Origin: JAXLWB01 sp046328715
Lineage (GTDB): Bacteria > Chloroflexota > Anaerolineae > Caldilineales > Caldilineaceae
Length of the DNA: 64,000 nt
Direction of reading: 5' to 3'
Assembly: GCA_046328715.1 (NCBI GenBank)
Contig: JAXLWB010000020.1
Location: forward strand, 1 to 64,000
Positions 40,849-49,981 of the stretch are shown piece by piece. Both the position numbers and the translations under genes were made by a program. Within the stretch, counting starts at the first letter, position 1; the number at the start of each line of letters is the position of its first letter. The notes beneath the pieces were generated by a model. That model was not told the origin of the DNA. It made no database searches and saw nothing but the letters and a program-made list of their open reading frames with translations.

Positions 40849-40943
40849 CGCCGCGCTTTCTCCTCCAACGCCGTAAATACTTTTGTGAGACTGCTTTGTG
40901 CTGTCTGCACCGAAAAATGGCGTTGAACAAACACCTGTCCGCA
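40845..40943 (-). pseudogene. Remnant of a third GT4 (C-terminal end only)
   Basis: About 31 codons reading CGQVFVQRHFSVQTAQSS then LTKVFTALEEKARR match the end of the two GT4 genes (GQAFVRQHFSMQAAQMSL and LFAWLER). The rest of that gene is absent. Its stop codon overlaps the start of the intact GT4 as ATGA, so a tandem GT4 pair probably existed and lost the first copy by deletion. Confidence 0.7.
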
Positions 40944-40974
40944 TTGTTGTTGTATGGCAAAACAGCAGCAAAAT

Positions 40975-41928
40975 TCAAGCCATCCGTCTGCGTAGTTGGC
41001 GCACCACTTGCCATGCCTTGGTTTGGCGGGCAAACTGCATCTTTTGTTTTCTGAATAGCCGCCAAGGCTTCAACGCTTGTCCTCGATAGTTCGGATGAAG
41101 GGTCAACCGCCATAGCAGACGCTGCATTTGGCGGGGTGAGAGCATGCGCTCTTCTCCTAATTCCTCTGCCACAACCTGTTTTTGTGAGGCAGGATCAGCA
41201 TCGGGAAAGTGAAAAACGTCTTTAAAGCGCGCTTCCCAGTTGCGGTGATATTGATTGAAATCGCGCTGTTCCCAAAATTTGTTTGGATTAAAAACCTGGA
41301 ATTCAGGCCCCCAAAAGTGGGCGGTTAGGTTCATCGCCACGCCAAAGAGCAAGGATGATGACATCTGGTTAGAAAAGATATAGCGCTTACCGTGGACATT
41401 GCGCACAAAATTCCAGAGAAAGTCGTCATCCAGGTGGGTTGGCCCATTGGTGACCACCGGTAGCCCCTGGCGCAGAAAAGGTTCAGCCAGCCCCTGGTCA
41501 TAGTCTGTGTAGAAGAGGCAGACTGTGATTGGGTGATATTGAGCAGGCAGCGCAACCAAGGCGTCGGCATATTGATCAAAATCACAGGCCATGCCAATTT
41601 GAAAGGTCGAGTGGGAGGGAAAGACAATCGATCCTTGCTGCTCTTCCACAGGTAAGGGTTGGTAGTTGAGTACCCGCAACAGGTATAAAAAAGGCGCACC
41701 ACTTGTGCGGGTGTTGATCGTCGGGTAGGCGTTGGCATAGCGCGCCTCGGCCTCGACCGACCAATACCAATTCTCCGGCGCATCTTTGATCGCGTGGACT
41801 GGGCTGGTACTCATGGCCCATCCATGTTGGATCGAAACCGGCAGGGGCAAAAAGCCGGGAAAGCCGCTGTAGAGGCGCATAATTTTCCCCGTACCATAAT
41901 AGGTCGCCTCTCTGAAAAATTCCTTCAT
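40975..41928 (-). CDS. Unknown protein of the glycan block (possible CMP-sugar-dependent transferase)
   Basis: A 317-residue protein from the ATG at 41928, preceded by AAGGAG with 7-base spacing. Visible segments: LYSGFPGFLPLPVSIQHGW, a VFPSHSTFQIGMACDFDQYA region, HPITVCLFYTDYDQGLAEP, LPVVTNGPTHLDDDFLWNF and KRYIFSNQMSSSLLFGVAMN. The pattern of GxxS...HxT and a C-terminal F..NPNKF resembles GT-B-like enzymes of surface polysaccharide clusters, but I recognise no named family. It is 3 bases from the CMP-sugar synthetase stop, so a transferase using its CMP-sugar is the best inference. No signal peptide or membrane segment. Confidence 0.6.
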   Translation of the reverse strand: MKEFFREATYYGTGKIMRLYSGFPGFLPLPVSIQHGWAMSTSPVHAIKDAPENWYWSVEAEARYANAYPTINTRTSGAPFLYLLRVLNYQPLPVEEQQGSIVFPSHSTFQIGMACDFDQYADALVALPAQYHPITVCLFYTDYDQGLAEPFLRQGLPVVTNGPTHLDDDFLWNFVRNVHGKRYIFSNQMSSSLLFGVAMNLTAHFWGPEFQVFNPNKFWEQRDFNQYHRNWEARFKDVFHFPDADPASQKQVVAEELGEERMLSPRQMQRLLWRLTLHPNYRGQALKPWRLFRKQKMQFARQTKAWQVVRQLRRRMA

Positions 41929-41930
41929 GC

Positions 41931-42620
41931 TTATGCTCCTTGGTGTTGTGTGTGAAGCAACCACTCCGCCATCTGTAAATCAAACGGATCGTCGATTTCT
42001 AGGCAGCGCTCCGCCGGTATCACATAGAGCGCTGTCTTGCCAAAAAAGCGATGTTTGGCTTGCAAAAAGCCGGCTATCCGCATCACATATACCGCACCGG
42101 TTTCCCGATATTGGGGAGCCCGCTGCTGGCGCAAAAGCCGAACCCGCTTGTCATGATTGACGCCCACGGCGTCTCCATTTTCTCCCTGTTGCCAGAGAAA
42201 GTAGTGGAAAGGGGTGACAGCTAAGGCCGTATCGGCCTTTTGGGTCAGCAATGCTTGTACGGTGCCATCAATATCGGACGCCAGGGTCAGGGGGGATGTG
42301 CATTGCAAAAAGACGAGTAGATCCGGCAACGTTTCTGCGCTTTGTTGTATCGTATCAAGGACATGTAAGAGTGCAGACTCGGACGATGCTGTGTCATCGC
42401 TGATCGCTGCCGGGCGCCAGACGACCTTTGCGCCATAGCACTGGGCCACGGCACCGATTTCGGCATCGTCTGTGGAAACGATCACCCGGTCAATGGTTTG
42501 AGCGGCGCTGGCCTGTTGAATCGTGTGAGCGACTAAGGGTTTGCCGGCTAATGGCTGAAGATTTTTGCGCAAAATGCCTTTCGAGCCACCCCGTGCTGGG
42601 ATAATCGCAGTTATGTTCAT
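41931..42620 (-). CDS. CMP-sugar synthetase (acylneuraminate cytidylyltransferase-like)
   Basis: A 229-residue cytidylyltransferase. The nucleotide-binding opening is TAIIPARGGSKGILRKNLQP, then IDRVIVSTDDAEIGAVAQ, LLVFLQCTSPLTLASDIDG and the C-terminal CLEIDDPFDLQMAEWLL. These are the hallmarks of the NeuA/KdsB-type family that activates nonulosonic acids or Kdo with CTP. It implies that a nine-carbon or related acidic sugar is transferred in this cluster. No sugar synthase (NeuB-like) gene is in the window. Coupled to the unknown transferase downstream. Confidence 0.87.
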   Translation of the reverse strand: MNITAIIPARGGSKGILRKNLQPLAGKPLVAHTIQQASAAQTIDRVIVSTDDAEIGAVAQCYGAKVVWRPAAISDDTASSESALLHVLDTIQQSAETLPDLLVFLQCTSPLTLASDIDGTVQALLTQKADTALAVTPFHYFLWQQGENGDAVGVNHDKRVRLLRQQRAPQYRETGAVYVMRIAGFLQAKHRFFGKTALYVIPAERCLEIDDPFDLQMAEWLLHTQHQGA

Positions 42621-42657
42621 ATATCTTTATTAACTTATTCACATCCGTCCGCAATGA

Positions 42658-43605
42658 TTAAGGTTGGTACGGGTTGTGACTGCGTAACAAAACATTGATA
42701 GCGTTACCTTTGCGGTTTTGTCCTAACCATTGTTCGGCGGCCTGTCGATTAGGATAAAGATCGTCACCGTAGATTTGATCTAAGCCAAAGCGACCCAGTA
42801 GATCAACGGCTTTCCATACCTGTCGCGCATCGATCTGCGTCTGCCAGCCATCCAATAAGGGCATTTGGTTACGAATTGCGCTGGTCGGTTTGGCGAGAGC
42901 TGAGGGCTTTTGGACCACGCGTAGTGGGTCGCTCGGCATCGGCAGATCGAGAAATGTAAATAAACGTTCGATGGTTGCCAGGGGAGCACTACACAGTTCC
43001 TCATAAAAGATCAAATGGAGTTGTTCGGACGTAAATTGGTGCAACGGCACATAATTTTCCACTGCCCAGACAAGCAGCCGTTGCAAAAATGGTTCATAGC
43101 GCGCGGCCAGTAGCTCTGCGTAGGGATGTAAAAAATCTTGCATTAGATCTGCTTGTGCAAGCAAGGACTTACAAATTGTTTCGCCCATCGGCCACCCTTG
43201 TGCCAATTGTGATGTGACAACGGCGCATGGATGGCGCAGAAGCAAGATGACTTTTAGCTGCGGTTGTCGCTGATAGAGCCAGTACAAGAGGAGGTTGCTA
43301 CGAATCTCCTTGATCAAACGCCGGTGGTAACTGCCAGGCCCATTAAAACGGTCTGTCCACCAGGAGCGCAGGTTGCCCTGTAGAATGGTGTGCGCACTCG
43401 TGCCATACTCAGCTTGCTCGTTATTAGGCCGTAAATAATGGTGTGACGGTAGGTTAACGGCACCGCCGTGAGTTGTTCGCCGCATTGGTTCAAAGAGAAT
43501 GCGGTAATCACCCCGGTAGTTGATGATCTCTTGCAGCCAGCAGCCGTGCCACTGCGCCCCGAACCAGCAAGCCAGATAATTTGCTCACCTTTACTATCAT
43601 GAAAG
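42658..43605 (-). pseudogene. Sulfotransferase with a frameshift near 43.55 kb
   Basis: The main frame (42658-43485) contains the 3'-phosphate motif LKVILLLRHPCAVVTSQLAQ and a typical C-terminal half but starts without the 5' motif. In the neighbouring frame just upstream the missing part is clear: GEQIIWLAGSGRSGT. The shift falls between that and WLQEIINYRGDYRILFEP, at about 43.55 kb. A single-base change would restore a continuous gene to about 43.6 kb. No good start codon is seen there, so the N-terminus is unclear. Likely sulfates the cluster product if intact. Confidence 0.72.
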
Positions 43606-43839
43606 TGTGGGATGCGCTCTGGTTATCCTGCCAAACCGATCTGCTGGCGTTTGACATGGGCTGGCTGTTTTTGTGCATGCATTTTTTCGCCCGCACGCTG
43701 GAAACTTTGGCCTACCAATCGGTGCGGTAGACCGTACTTTTAAGTTACCGTATGCGGCTGCCAAACAGATAGCCACGTAACCAAGGTGGCGCAGTTTACT
43801 CCACTCGTCAGTTTGTGCAAAATCCGCAGCAGCAGATCG

Positions 43840-44700
43840 CTACGTATCAAATGGTTTCGCGGCGCTGAGGCGAGCGTGACGAACATAAGCATCGCAAAGA
43901 GCTTGCAGAAGCCATGCCACGCGTCCAACTAACTCTGGATCAGCACTTGGTTGGGCATGCATTGGCATTGCGAGCGCTTCGATTTCAGCCCAGGCGACTG
44001 GCTGTAACCGTGCAGCGATGGAGCGTTGCATGATCTGTAGCGTACCGAGCCGGTTGGCCTCGCCACTTGAACCGATACCAGCCCTGCATCGATGGGCCAC
44101 CAGATGTTCGGGCAAGAGGGCAATACTTTTGCCATCGTTCAAACGTGACCCTAGTTCGTAATCTGCCGTATGTGGAACTGAGTAGAATAGCCGCCCCCAG
44201 CCAATACTATGCTGCGCTGAAAGAGTACGGTGGTATGAAGCAGCGTTCATAAAGAGCTGGCGCCAGCCAAGCACAGCAGGGGATGAGGCTACCGGGCCCG
44301 CCATTGCGTGTGATGCTTCTGGGCTCAAAAAAGGCTGCACTCCTGAATAAAACTTCGGGTGTGGGTCAGCAGAAATCATAATCATACAGGTTAGAGTGGC
44401 CGGCATCGGCATCTGCTGCGCCGCGGCGTCCGTTTGCGCAGCTTAGGTGCCATGATCAACACAACACCCGGTTTCGTTTCATTGTGTCATAATACATCCA
44501 GTTGCGGCATCCGGGAGGCGATGGCATCTTTGCGATGATCACCGTGACCACGGTAGAGCCATCATCGATCACGATCAATTCAAAGTCAGTCCAATCCTTT
44601 GGTCGCAGATGCTGGCAATGGCTTGGCGCAGATGGCGTTCACCATTGTAGACCGGTAGCAAAACGCCGCTGACGGCTGGTGTTGATGATAAATGGTTCAT
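43840..44700 (-). pseudogene. Glycosyltransferase family 2, broken by several frameshifts
   Basis: Starts at the ATG at 44700, overlapping the end of the previous GT2 as ATGA. It reads VLLPVYNGERHLRQAIASIC, then loses frame; DFELIVIDDGST is found in another frame near 44.55-44.59 kb; the C-terminal half (HTADYELGSRLNDGKSIALL, LVAHRCRAGIGSSGEA) is open at 43840-44412. The GT-A donor motif DxD region is damaged. The gap 43606-43839 contains only out-of-frame remains of these two genes. Confidence 0.7.
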
Positions 44701-45735
44701 ACTGCCCAGTTTGACTTTAATTCGTACAAGGTACGCCTGCCAGCGACTGGATAGATATCCCTCGCCAATCGCCTTGTTGTCGTTGATAAACCGCCAGGCA
44801 GCGAAAATAACGAGCAAGCTCGGCGGCAAGCATTTGCTGTTCTTTTGCGGTTAGCATCATTTCTTTGGTATGTTGATAAATGCGCAGCAATAGATGGAAG
44901 GGTCTGGCTAAGCCTTACAGAGTTGGCTTGGATGGTCCTGCTCATGACAACTGTCCGCAGCACATGGGTGACCTCAAAATTTACCGGTTGCTTTACTAGT
45001 TTAGCCAGGGCTGTCTGGGTAAGTTGGGTGGCAATCCGATTTTGCTCTTCTGCGTGTTGTACCGAGATACTCTGGCTGCCGACGGACGGATAACCAAATC
45101 CCTCTTGGAGGATTATAGAATTTAGTGTAAGGAGCAAGGCGCAGCCATAAATCATAATCCACAGCACAGGGTTTACCTTCGTCATAGCCCGCTATCGACT
45201 GTAGACACTGTCGTCGGATCATACTGGCAGTGTGTATCACAGGTGGGCAAAAGAGCAGCCGCCAGCGCAAGAGCGCATCATCCGCTGGGCGTTGGTCTTT
45301 GTGCAATGGCGTACCGGCTTCGTCGATCCAACTCACGCCAGCGCTAACCACCCCAATCGCCGGATGGGCGTCAAGGAAGGCGACTTGTTTTTCTAACCGT
45401 TGTGGGTAAGAACAATCGTCAGCATCACTGATCGCCACATAGCGGCCACATGAATGGGCCAACGCTCGATTGCGCGCCGCACTGACCCCCCGTCGGATTG
45501 GATTGTGCAACAGGCTGATCCGTGGATCGCGGGTGGCATAGTCGGCTAGAATTTGTGGCGTCACATCGGTCGAGCCGTCATCAACAATCAGTAACTCAAA
45601 ATCTGTCCAGCTCTGACTGAGCAGACTGTCGAGGGTAGCAGCCAGAAACCGTGCGCCATTATAAACGGCGATTTGCACCGAGACGGTTGGCGTGGGCTGG
45701 TCCACCCGGATGCGATCCGGTACAGCAGCAATCAT
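44697..45735 (-). pseudogene. Glycosyltransferase family 2 with C-terminal frameshifts
   Basis: The first 210 codons are intact: VQIAVYNGARFLAATLDSL, FELLIVDDGSTDVTPQIL, VAISDADDCSYPQRLEKQV and AVDYDLWLRLAPYTKFYNPP, all GT2 motifs. After about 45.11 kb the frame changes and continues as VGSQSISVQHAEEQNRIATQ, then changes again near 44.85 kb before the stop at 44697. The ATGA overlaps with both neighbours are kept, which argues that the gene was functional until recently, or that the breaks are sequence errors. Confidence 0.75.
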
Positions 45736-46703
45736 TGCGCACCATCCCTGGTTTGTTGTCGAGTAAGCGTCTGTTGGAGTTGTTCCACCATCGCACCGAG
45801 TTTACGCAGATCCGGCCCTACCCTTTCGATCAGATAGTGTTGGTAGTAGGGATATTGGCTCCGATCACGATGGAGCAGCCACAAGGGATGGCTACTGAGC
45901 AAGCGCAGGAGCATTTTTGCCAGCCGCCAACCTTGTTGCCCGAGCCTCAGTAAGGGCAGCAAGGCGGACTTCTGCACTCGGTAACTGTACCGACCATTGA
46001 CAAATTGGCGACGCAGTTGCCAGCCGACACGCATCTTGTCAGGTCGCGCCAAGTGATAGACGTACAGATTCGGATCGTAATAGATGAGTTCTTGGGGACA
46101 ACGTTCACGTACCACTTGCAACAGGGCTCCCTCTTCGCCATAGCCAAGCTGTTTGCCCACAATCCCCAGGGTCGGGTCAAAGCCGCCAGTAATCGAGAGC
46201 AGATCGCGCCGGAAAAAGAGATTGGGACCTGGTAAATAACCATTGGTAAGAATGCGTGGTTGATCGCCCAACTTGGTTGAGCCATAACTATCCTTAAACC
46301 AGAGCGGCTTTGGCCCGTCATAACAGGCAAAGTAGGGACCGCCAAAAGCCGCTGGGGCATAGCGTTGAATGATCTGTTGCGCCGTTGCCAACCATTGTGC
46401 CGGCAACTGACTGTCATCATCGGTAAAGGCTACATAGTCCCCTTGGGCCATACACCAACCATGATTGCGCGCCTGTGAAATGCCCTGTTCCGTTTCAAAA
46501 CAGTAGCGTAGATTCTGTAAGCGTTGACGAAAATCTTCTACTATTTTTGCAGTTTCATCGGTCGATCGATTATCGACGACAATGACCTCATATTCAGTCA
46601 TCGATAGTGTTTGATGGCAGAGTGTTTCAAGCGCACGCTGCAACAACGCCGCACGATTATAAGTACATATGATGACGGAGAATAAATAGTTCTGATCTGA
46701 CAT
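45732..46703 (-). CDS. Glycosyltransferase family 2
   Basis: A 323-residue GT-A enzyme. SVIICTYNRAALLQRALETL opens it, YEVIVVDNRSTDETAKIVED follows, then GDYVAFTDDDSQLPAQWL with the DxD-type acids, and a later GPNLFFRRDLLSITGGFDPT with LGYGEEGALLQVV, the EE/ED catalytic region. A positively charged helical tail contains LLRLLSSHPLWLLHRDRS. Sugar and acceptor unknown. Overlaps the frameshifted GT2 start by 4 bases and follows the sulfotransferase by 22 bases. Confidence 0.88.
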   Translation of the reverse strand: MSDQNYLFSVIICTYNRAALLQRALETLCHQTLSMTEYEVIVVDNRSTDETAKIVEDFRQRLQNLRYCFETEQGISQARNHGWCMAQGDYVAFTDDDSQLPAQWLATAQQIIQRYAPAAFGGPYFACYDGPKPLWFKDSYGSTKLGDQPRILTNGYLPGPNLFFRRDLLSITGGFDPTLGIVGKQLGYGEEGALLQVVRERCPQELIYYDPNLYVYHLARPDKMRVGWQLRRQFVNGRYSYRVQKSALLPLLRLGQQGWRLAKMLLRLLSSHPLWLLHRDRSQYPYYQHYLIERVGPDLRKLGAMVEQLQQTLTRQQTRDGAQ

Positions 46704-46725
46704 AACTCATCTTCAACGTATAAAA

Positions 46726-47733
46726 CTACGTCCAGAAACGCTGGTAAAGCCTTTTTAGTCGTGATTTGCTGCGTGCAACCATAGATAACCTCGGTAATGC
46801 TGGTTCCATTGCTTCTACAATCTGACGCACATGTAGATCTGTTGGTAGCATGGGAAGTGTATACATGCTAGTTGTCGTCCGCTCATCAACCGGATAATTG
46901 AGTAGTCGTAGCATCGGCCCTGCAATGGCTAATGTATGCGCTTTCTGTTCTGGGGTCAGGATTGTGCGCCATTCCCCTACCTCCCCTTTGCGTACATGTC
47001 CTCCTTCTACCTGCTGCATCGTGGCAAAATCAACCGCCTGTTGAAGGGCAGCACGGCTTTGACGATTCAAATCAAATTCCAAATAGGTAAGTAACGCATC
47101 AATCTCCTTGTCAAAGTCATAGCGCAACCTTTCATAGAAGATAAAATGCAGGTTGATCTGCCGTCTGTGTTGTAAATAGCCACCCACATGTCTGACCCAA
47201 TTTCCTAGATTGGTCTCGAAATTGGCGTTCAGGAAGGCCTGTGGATCGGCATGACCCACAAGATTATTGGGTTTAACGGCTAGGCGTGCCGGTAAGAAGG
47301 CAAAGTGAGAGAGCGAGATAGCCTGATCGCGACCATCACGGACGATATAGACCACCTTGTCAACGCGCGGCAATACATCTAATGTGCGTTGACAGAAGGG
47401 GGAATGGCTCCATACGTGACGACACTGGCGGAGATAGGCAGTGATGTTGTCGATGGGGAGACTTTCATCTCCATTCGCAACCTTACAGAAGCAACCCTCC
47501 GGACGAATTTCAAGGGTATCTACGCTGGCCTGGCCGATAAAGTGTGTTGGGCGCGCCAGCGCAGTTGAGTAGATGGAATGGTTTTGGATAAAGCTGCGGC
47601 GCGGAATCGCTTGCCCATCCAAGATATGCTCTAAAATGCGGTAAAGCCAAAGATTTCCACTCTTGGCATAACCGACTTGTAATACGGTCAAGTTGCGTTT
47701 AACCATGTTGTTTTCTATGTCTCTATCGCTCAT
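46726..47733 (-). CDS. Sulfotransferase (PAPS type)
   Basis: A 335-residue sulfotransferase. The ATG at 47733 forms an ATGA overlap with the preceding gene's stop; an internal ATG at 47706 is a weaker choice. The 5' motif is LQVGYAKSGNLWLYRILEHI, the 3' motif is KVVYIVRDGRDQAISLSHFA, and LHFIFYERLRYDFDKEIDAL with a later VRKGEVGEWRTILTPEQ match the PF00685-type C-terminal consensus (R-K-G). Different in sequence from the other four in the cluster, so it likely has another acceptor. Confidence 0.87.
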   Translation of the reverse strand: MSDRDIENNMVKRNLTVLQVGYAKSGNLWLYRILEHILDGQAIPRRSFIQNHSIYSTALARPTHFIGQASVDTLEIRPEGCFCKVANGDESLPIDNITAYLRQCRHVWSHSPFCQRTLDVLPRVDKVVYIVRDGRDQAISLSHFAFLPARLAVKPNNLVGHADPQAFLNANFETNLGNWVRHVGGYLQHRRQINLHFIFYERLRYDFDKEIDALLTYLEFDLNRQSRAALQQAVDFATMQQVEGGHVRKGEVGEWRTILTPEQKAHTLAIAGPMLRLLNYPVDERTTTSMYTLPMLPTDLHVRQIVEAMEPALPRLSMVARSKSRLKRLYQRFWT

Positions 47734-48636
47734 ACCAGCCAATGCGACAGATCACGTCCAATCAAATCTTGTAATTGCAAGATATCGTTCCGATAGAGTG
47801 CTGTCAGCTCACTTCGCAACTGCGGGTCGAGCGGTGGCGGTTTCCTGCGATTCCACGCCTGTACGGCGGCAACAAGTCGGCGACGTAGGGGCTTGTTGAC
47901 CAATAGGGTTACCCAACGTTTCAGCCAATGTGGTTTTTGTAAAAGGTCTGTCACGATTTGATGATGCACCCAAGTCGTTTCATTCTGGCGTTGTGTCATT
48001 GTCGGTGTAATCTGTGGCGTCACGCCTAGAAATTGAAAAATGTCACTCAGCATCGCTTGCGCTTTGGTGTTCCAATCTTCATACAAATAAACCCGAATTT
48101 GTTCATGGGCGAAATGTTCATAGTAAGGTTTCAGATTAGCGTAATAAAAGCCATCGTGTTTACAACGATAACTCAGCCAATTGCGACGATCAGGGTGGTC
48201 AGCAGCAAGTAGCATCTGACGGAAATTATGCTCTCGTTCATTACCTAGCTGCACCTGGTGCGCAAAACTGGAATAGGCACGCTCGGCAGGTTGGCGCAAG
48301 ACAGCAATTAGCCGAACATGCGGAATCAACTTTTTGATCTTTGCTGCCGTGCGCTCAGGCTGCCAACAGCTTAAATAGTCCTGAGATGCTTCACCGATTA
48401 CTGCTTGAGTCGTCACGCTGTCAAAAAGACGTTGATAATCGGCCAGGTCGATAATGGACCAGGCCCGGTATGGCGTCGGCTCCCGGCCCGCCCAGGGTGA
48501 GCGCACTATCCGCAAAGGTAAAAATCGTTGTCTTTAATCGGACTCATAAAAATTTGCGGATGTTGCTGGAGCGCCGTATAGAGCGCGGTTGTCTCCGCTT
48601 GGCGACACCAATGAGCAGGAAATTGGGCATAGTCAT
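47730..48636 (-). pseudogene. Sulfotransferase, paralogue of 38598-39515, with N-terminal frameshifts
   Basis: From 48515 down it is open and nearly collinear with the intact paralogue: LIAVLRQPAERAYSSFAHQ, YLYEDWNTKAQAMLSDIF, ELTALYRNDILQLQDLIG. The N-terminus MTMPNFLLIGVAK (ATG at 48636) is in another frame, TALYTALQQHPQIFMSPIK in a third, and FADSALTLGGPGADAIPG in a fourth position, so at least three small indels lie within 48.47-48.61 kb. The 5' phosphosulfate loop (expected GAPKCGTT) is damaged. Either decayed or badly sequenced. Confidence 0.75.
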
Positions 48637-49981
48637 TGGTTGCCTCTGCTCTAGCCAGGCAAAGAAGGTGTCAAGCTTGCTTGTGCCGCCTCTACTGAAA
48701 AATGTTGTTGCACAAAGGCTTGTCCGCTGGCAGAGATGTGTTGCCATTCGACATCATCGATCAATAACTGGGTAATCGCTGCCGCCATCGCTGTGGGGCT
48801 ATCCACGGGGGAGTGATCTCCGCTAAACCTGGTACACCCTCTACGCCGAAACGAGTTGTTTACCACTCGGAGTTCCATGAGCCAAACGCTTCGATCACCT
48901 TGCCCTTTACCCCGGCACCAAAACGTAAGGGTGCGATGACAACACGGGCTTGCTGATATAGCCTAGCGAGCTGCTCGTCAGAAACCTTCCCCACTACCGC
49001 AACTTCATCCGATTGCAAAGCAAAGATGGCCTCGTCGGCTAAAGCACCGACGACGACAAGATTTACCGCAGGATTTATTTGTTTAATGATCGGCAAACAG
49101 TTCTCTAGAAACCACGCCAACCCATCCCGATTGGGGGAATGGGCAAAATTACCCACAAAAAGTAAGGTTTGACTTTGTGGCGACTGCGAACGTGGGGCAG
49201 GCATGGTGGTATAGATAAAGATGGGCAGGTGAAAAACCTTGTCCCCCACCTGTTGTCGTAACCAGTCGCCTTCCTCGTGGCTAAAGGTCAATACCCCATC
49301 TACATTGCGAAAAATTTCATCCTCTAACTTGGCGAGTCGTTGCGCCTCTTGCCAGGCGACCGGGTTATTGGTCACGATAAATTCACGGCGTTTACGCTCA
49401 GCCTGGCGATCCATCGCCAGAAAGAGTAACTTGGCTGAAGAGTGTTGGCGAAAAAAAGGCAGATAATCGATTGCTGTATCGGGCCACCGAAAGAGAACAT
49501 AATCAATCGCGGCCACGTTACGTTCTAGCCAGGCTTGTCGCCGAAGCCGGAAAAAACGTCCGGCTAGAACGGGGATGCCTCGCTTGTCTAAGACCTGAGC
49601 GTAAGGATCGTCCCAGTGCGTGCTATGTTGCACCACCTGCAGCGTATCCCAACCGGCTTGTCTTAGAAGCAGTAAGACGCGCCATCCCATCTGTTGTAAC
49701 TGCTGTAGATATTGGTCATTGGTACGCCCTAACGTGCTGTCATCAGGACGCAAGAGCCAGTCATCAATGACTAAGATGGTTTTACCCTGCTGGGCTGTTG
49801 CATGGTGAGGTGCAAGTTTGCGCCACCTCAGGTAGGTAGACAGCGCACACCATGCTGCACGGATAAACCGCCACCAACCATAATGGTGAATTTTATGCAA
49901 CAGGAAATGGCTTCTTTGCCAGCCTGCACTTGTGTACACCCATTGATAAGGGGAGTCGTGGTGGAGCCGTTCCTGAGTCAT
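48633..49981 (-). pseudogene. Glycosyltransferase family 4, paralogue of 39517-40848, C-terminus frameshifted
   Basis: The first 365 codons are intact: KTILVIDDWLLRPDDSTLGR, LLFVGNFAHSPNRDGLAWF, VVIAPLRFGAGVKGKVIEAF. After this the frame is lost near 48.87 kb. The expected HGTPVVTTRFGVEGVPG is spread over three frames, then AMAAAITQLLIDDVEWQH and GQAFVQQHFSVEAAQAS, and the end FFAWLEQR in another frame. Several indels fall within about 100 bases. Same order (GT4, then sulfotransferase) as the copy at 38.6-40.8 kb. Confidence 0.75.

Noticed and set aside
44697..45185. Separate 162-codon gene
   Set aside because: Its sequence continues the glycosyltransferase upstream after a frameshift; it has no start of its own.
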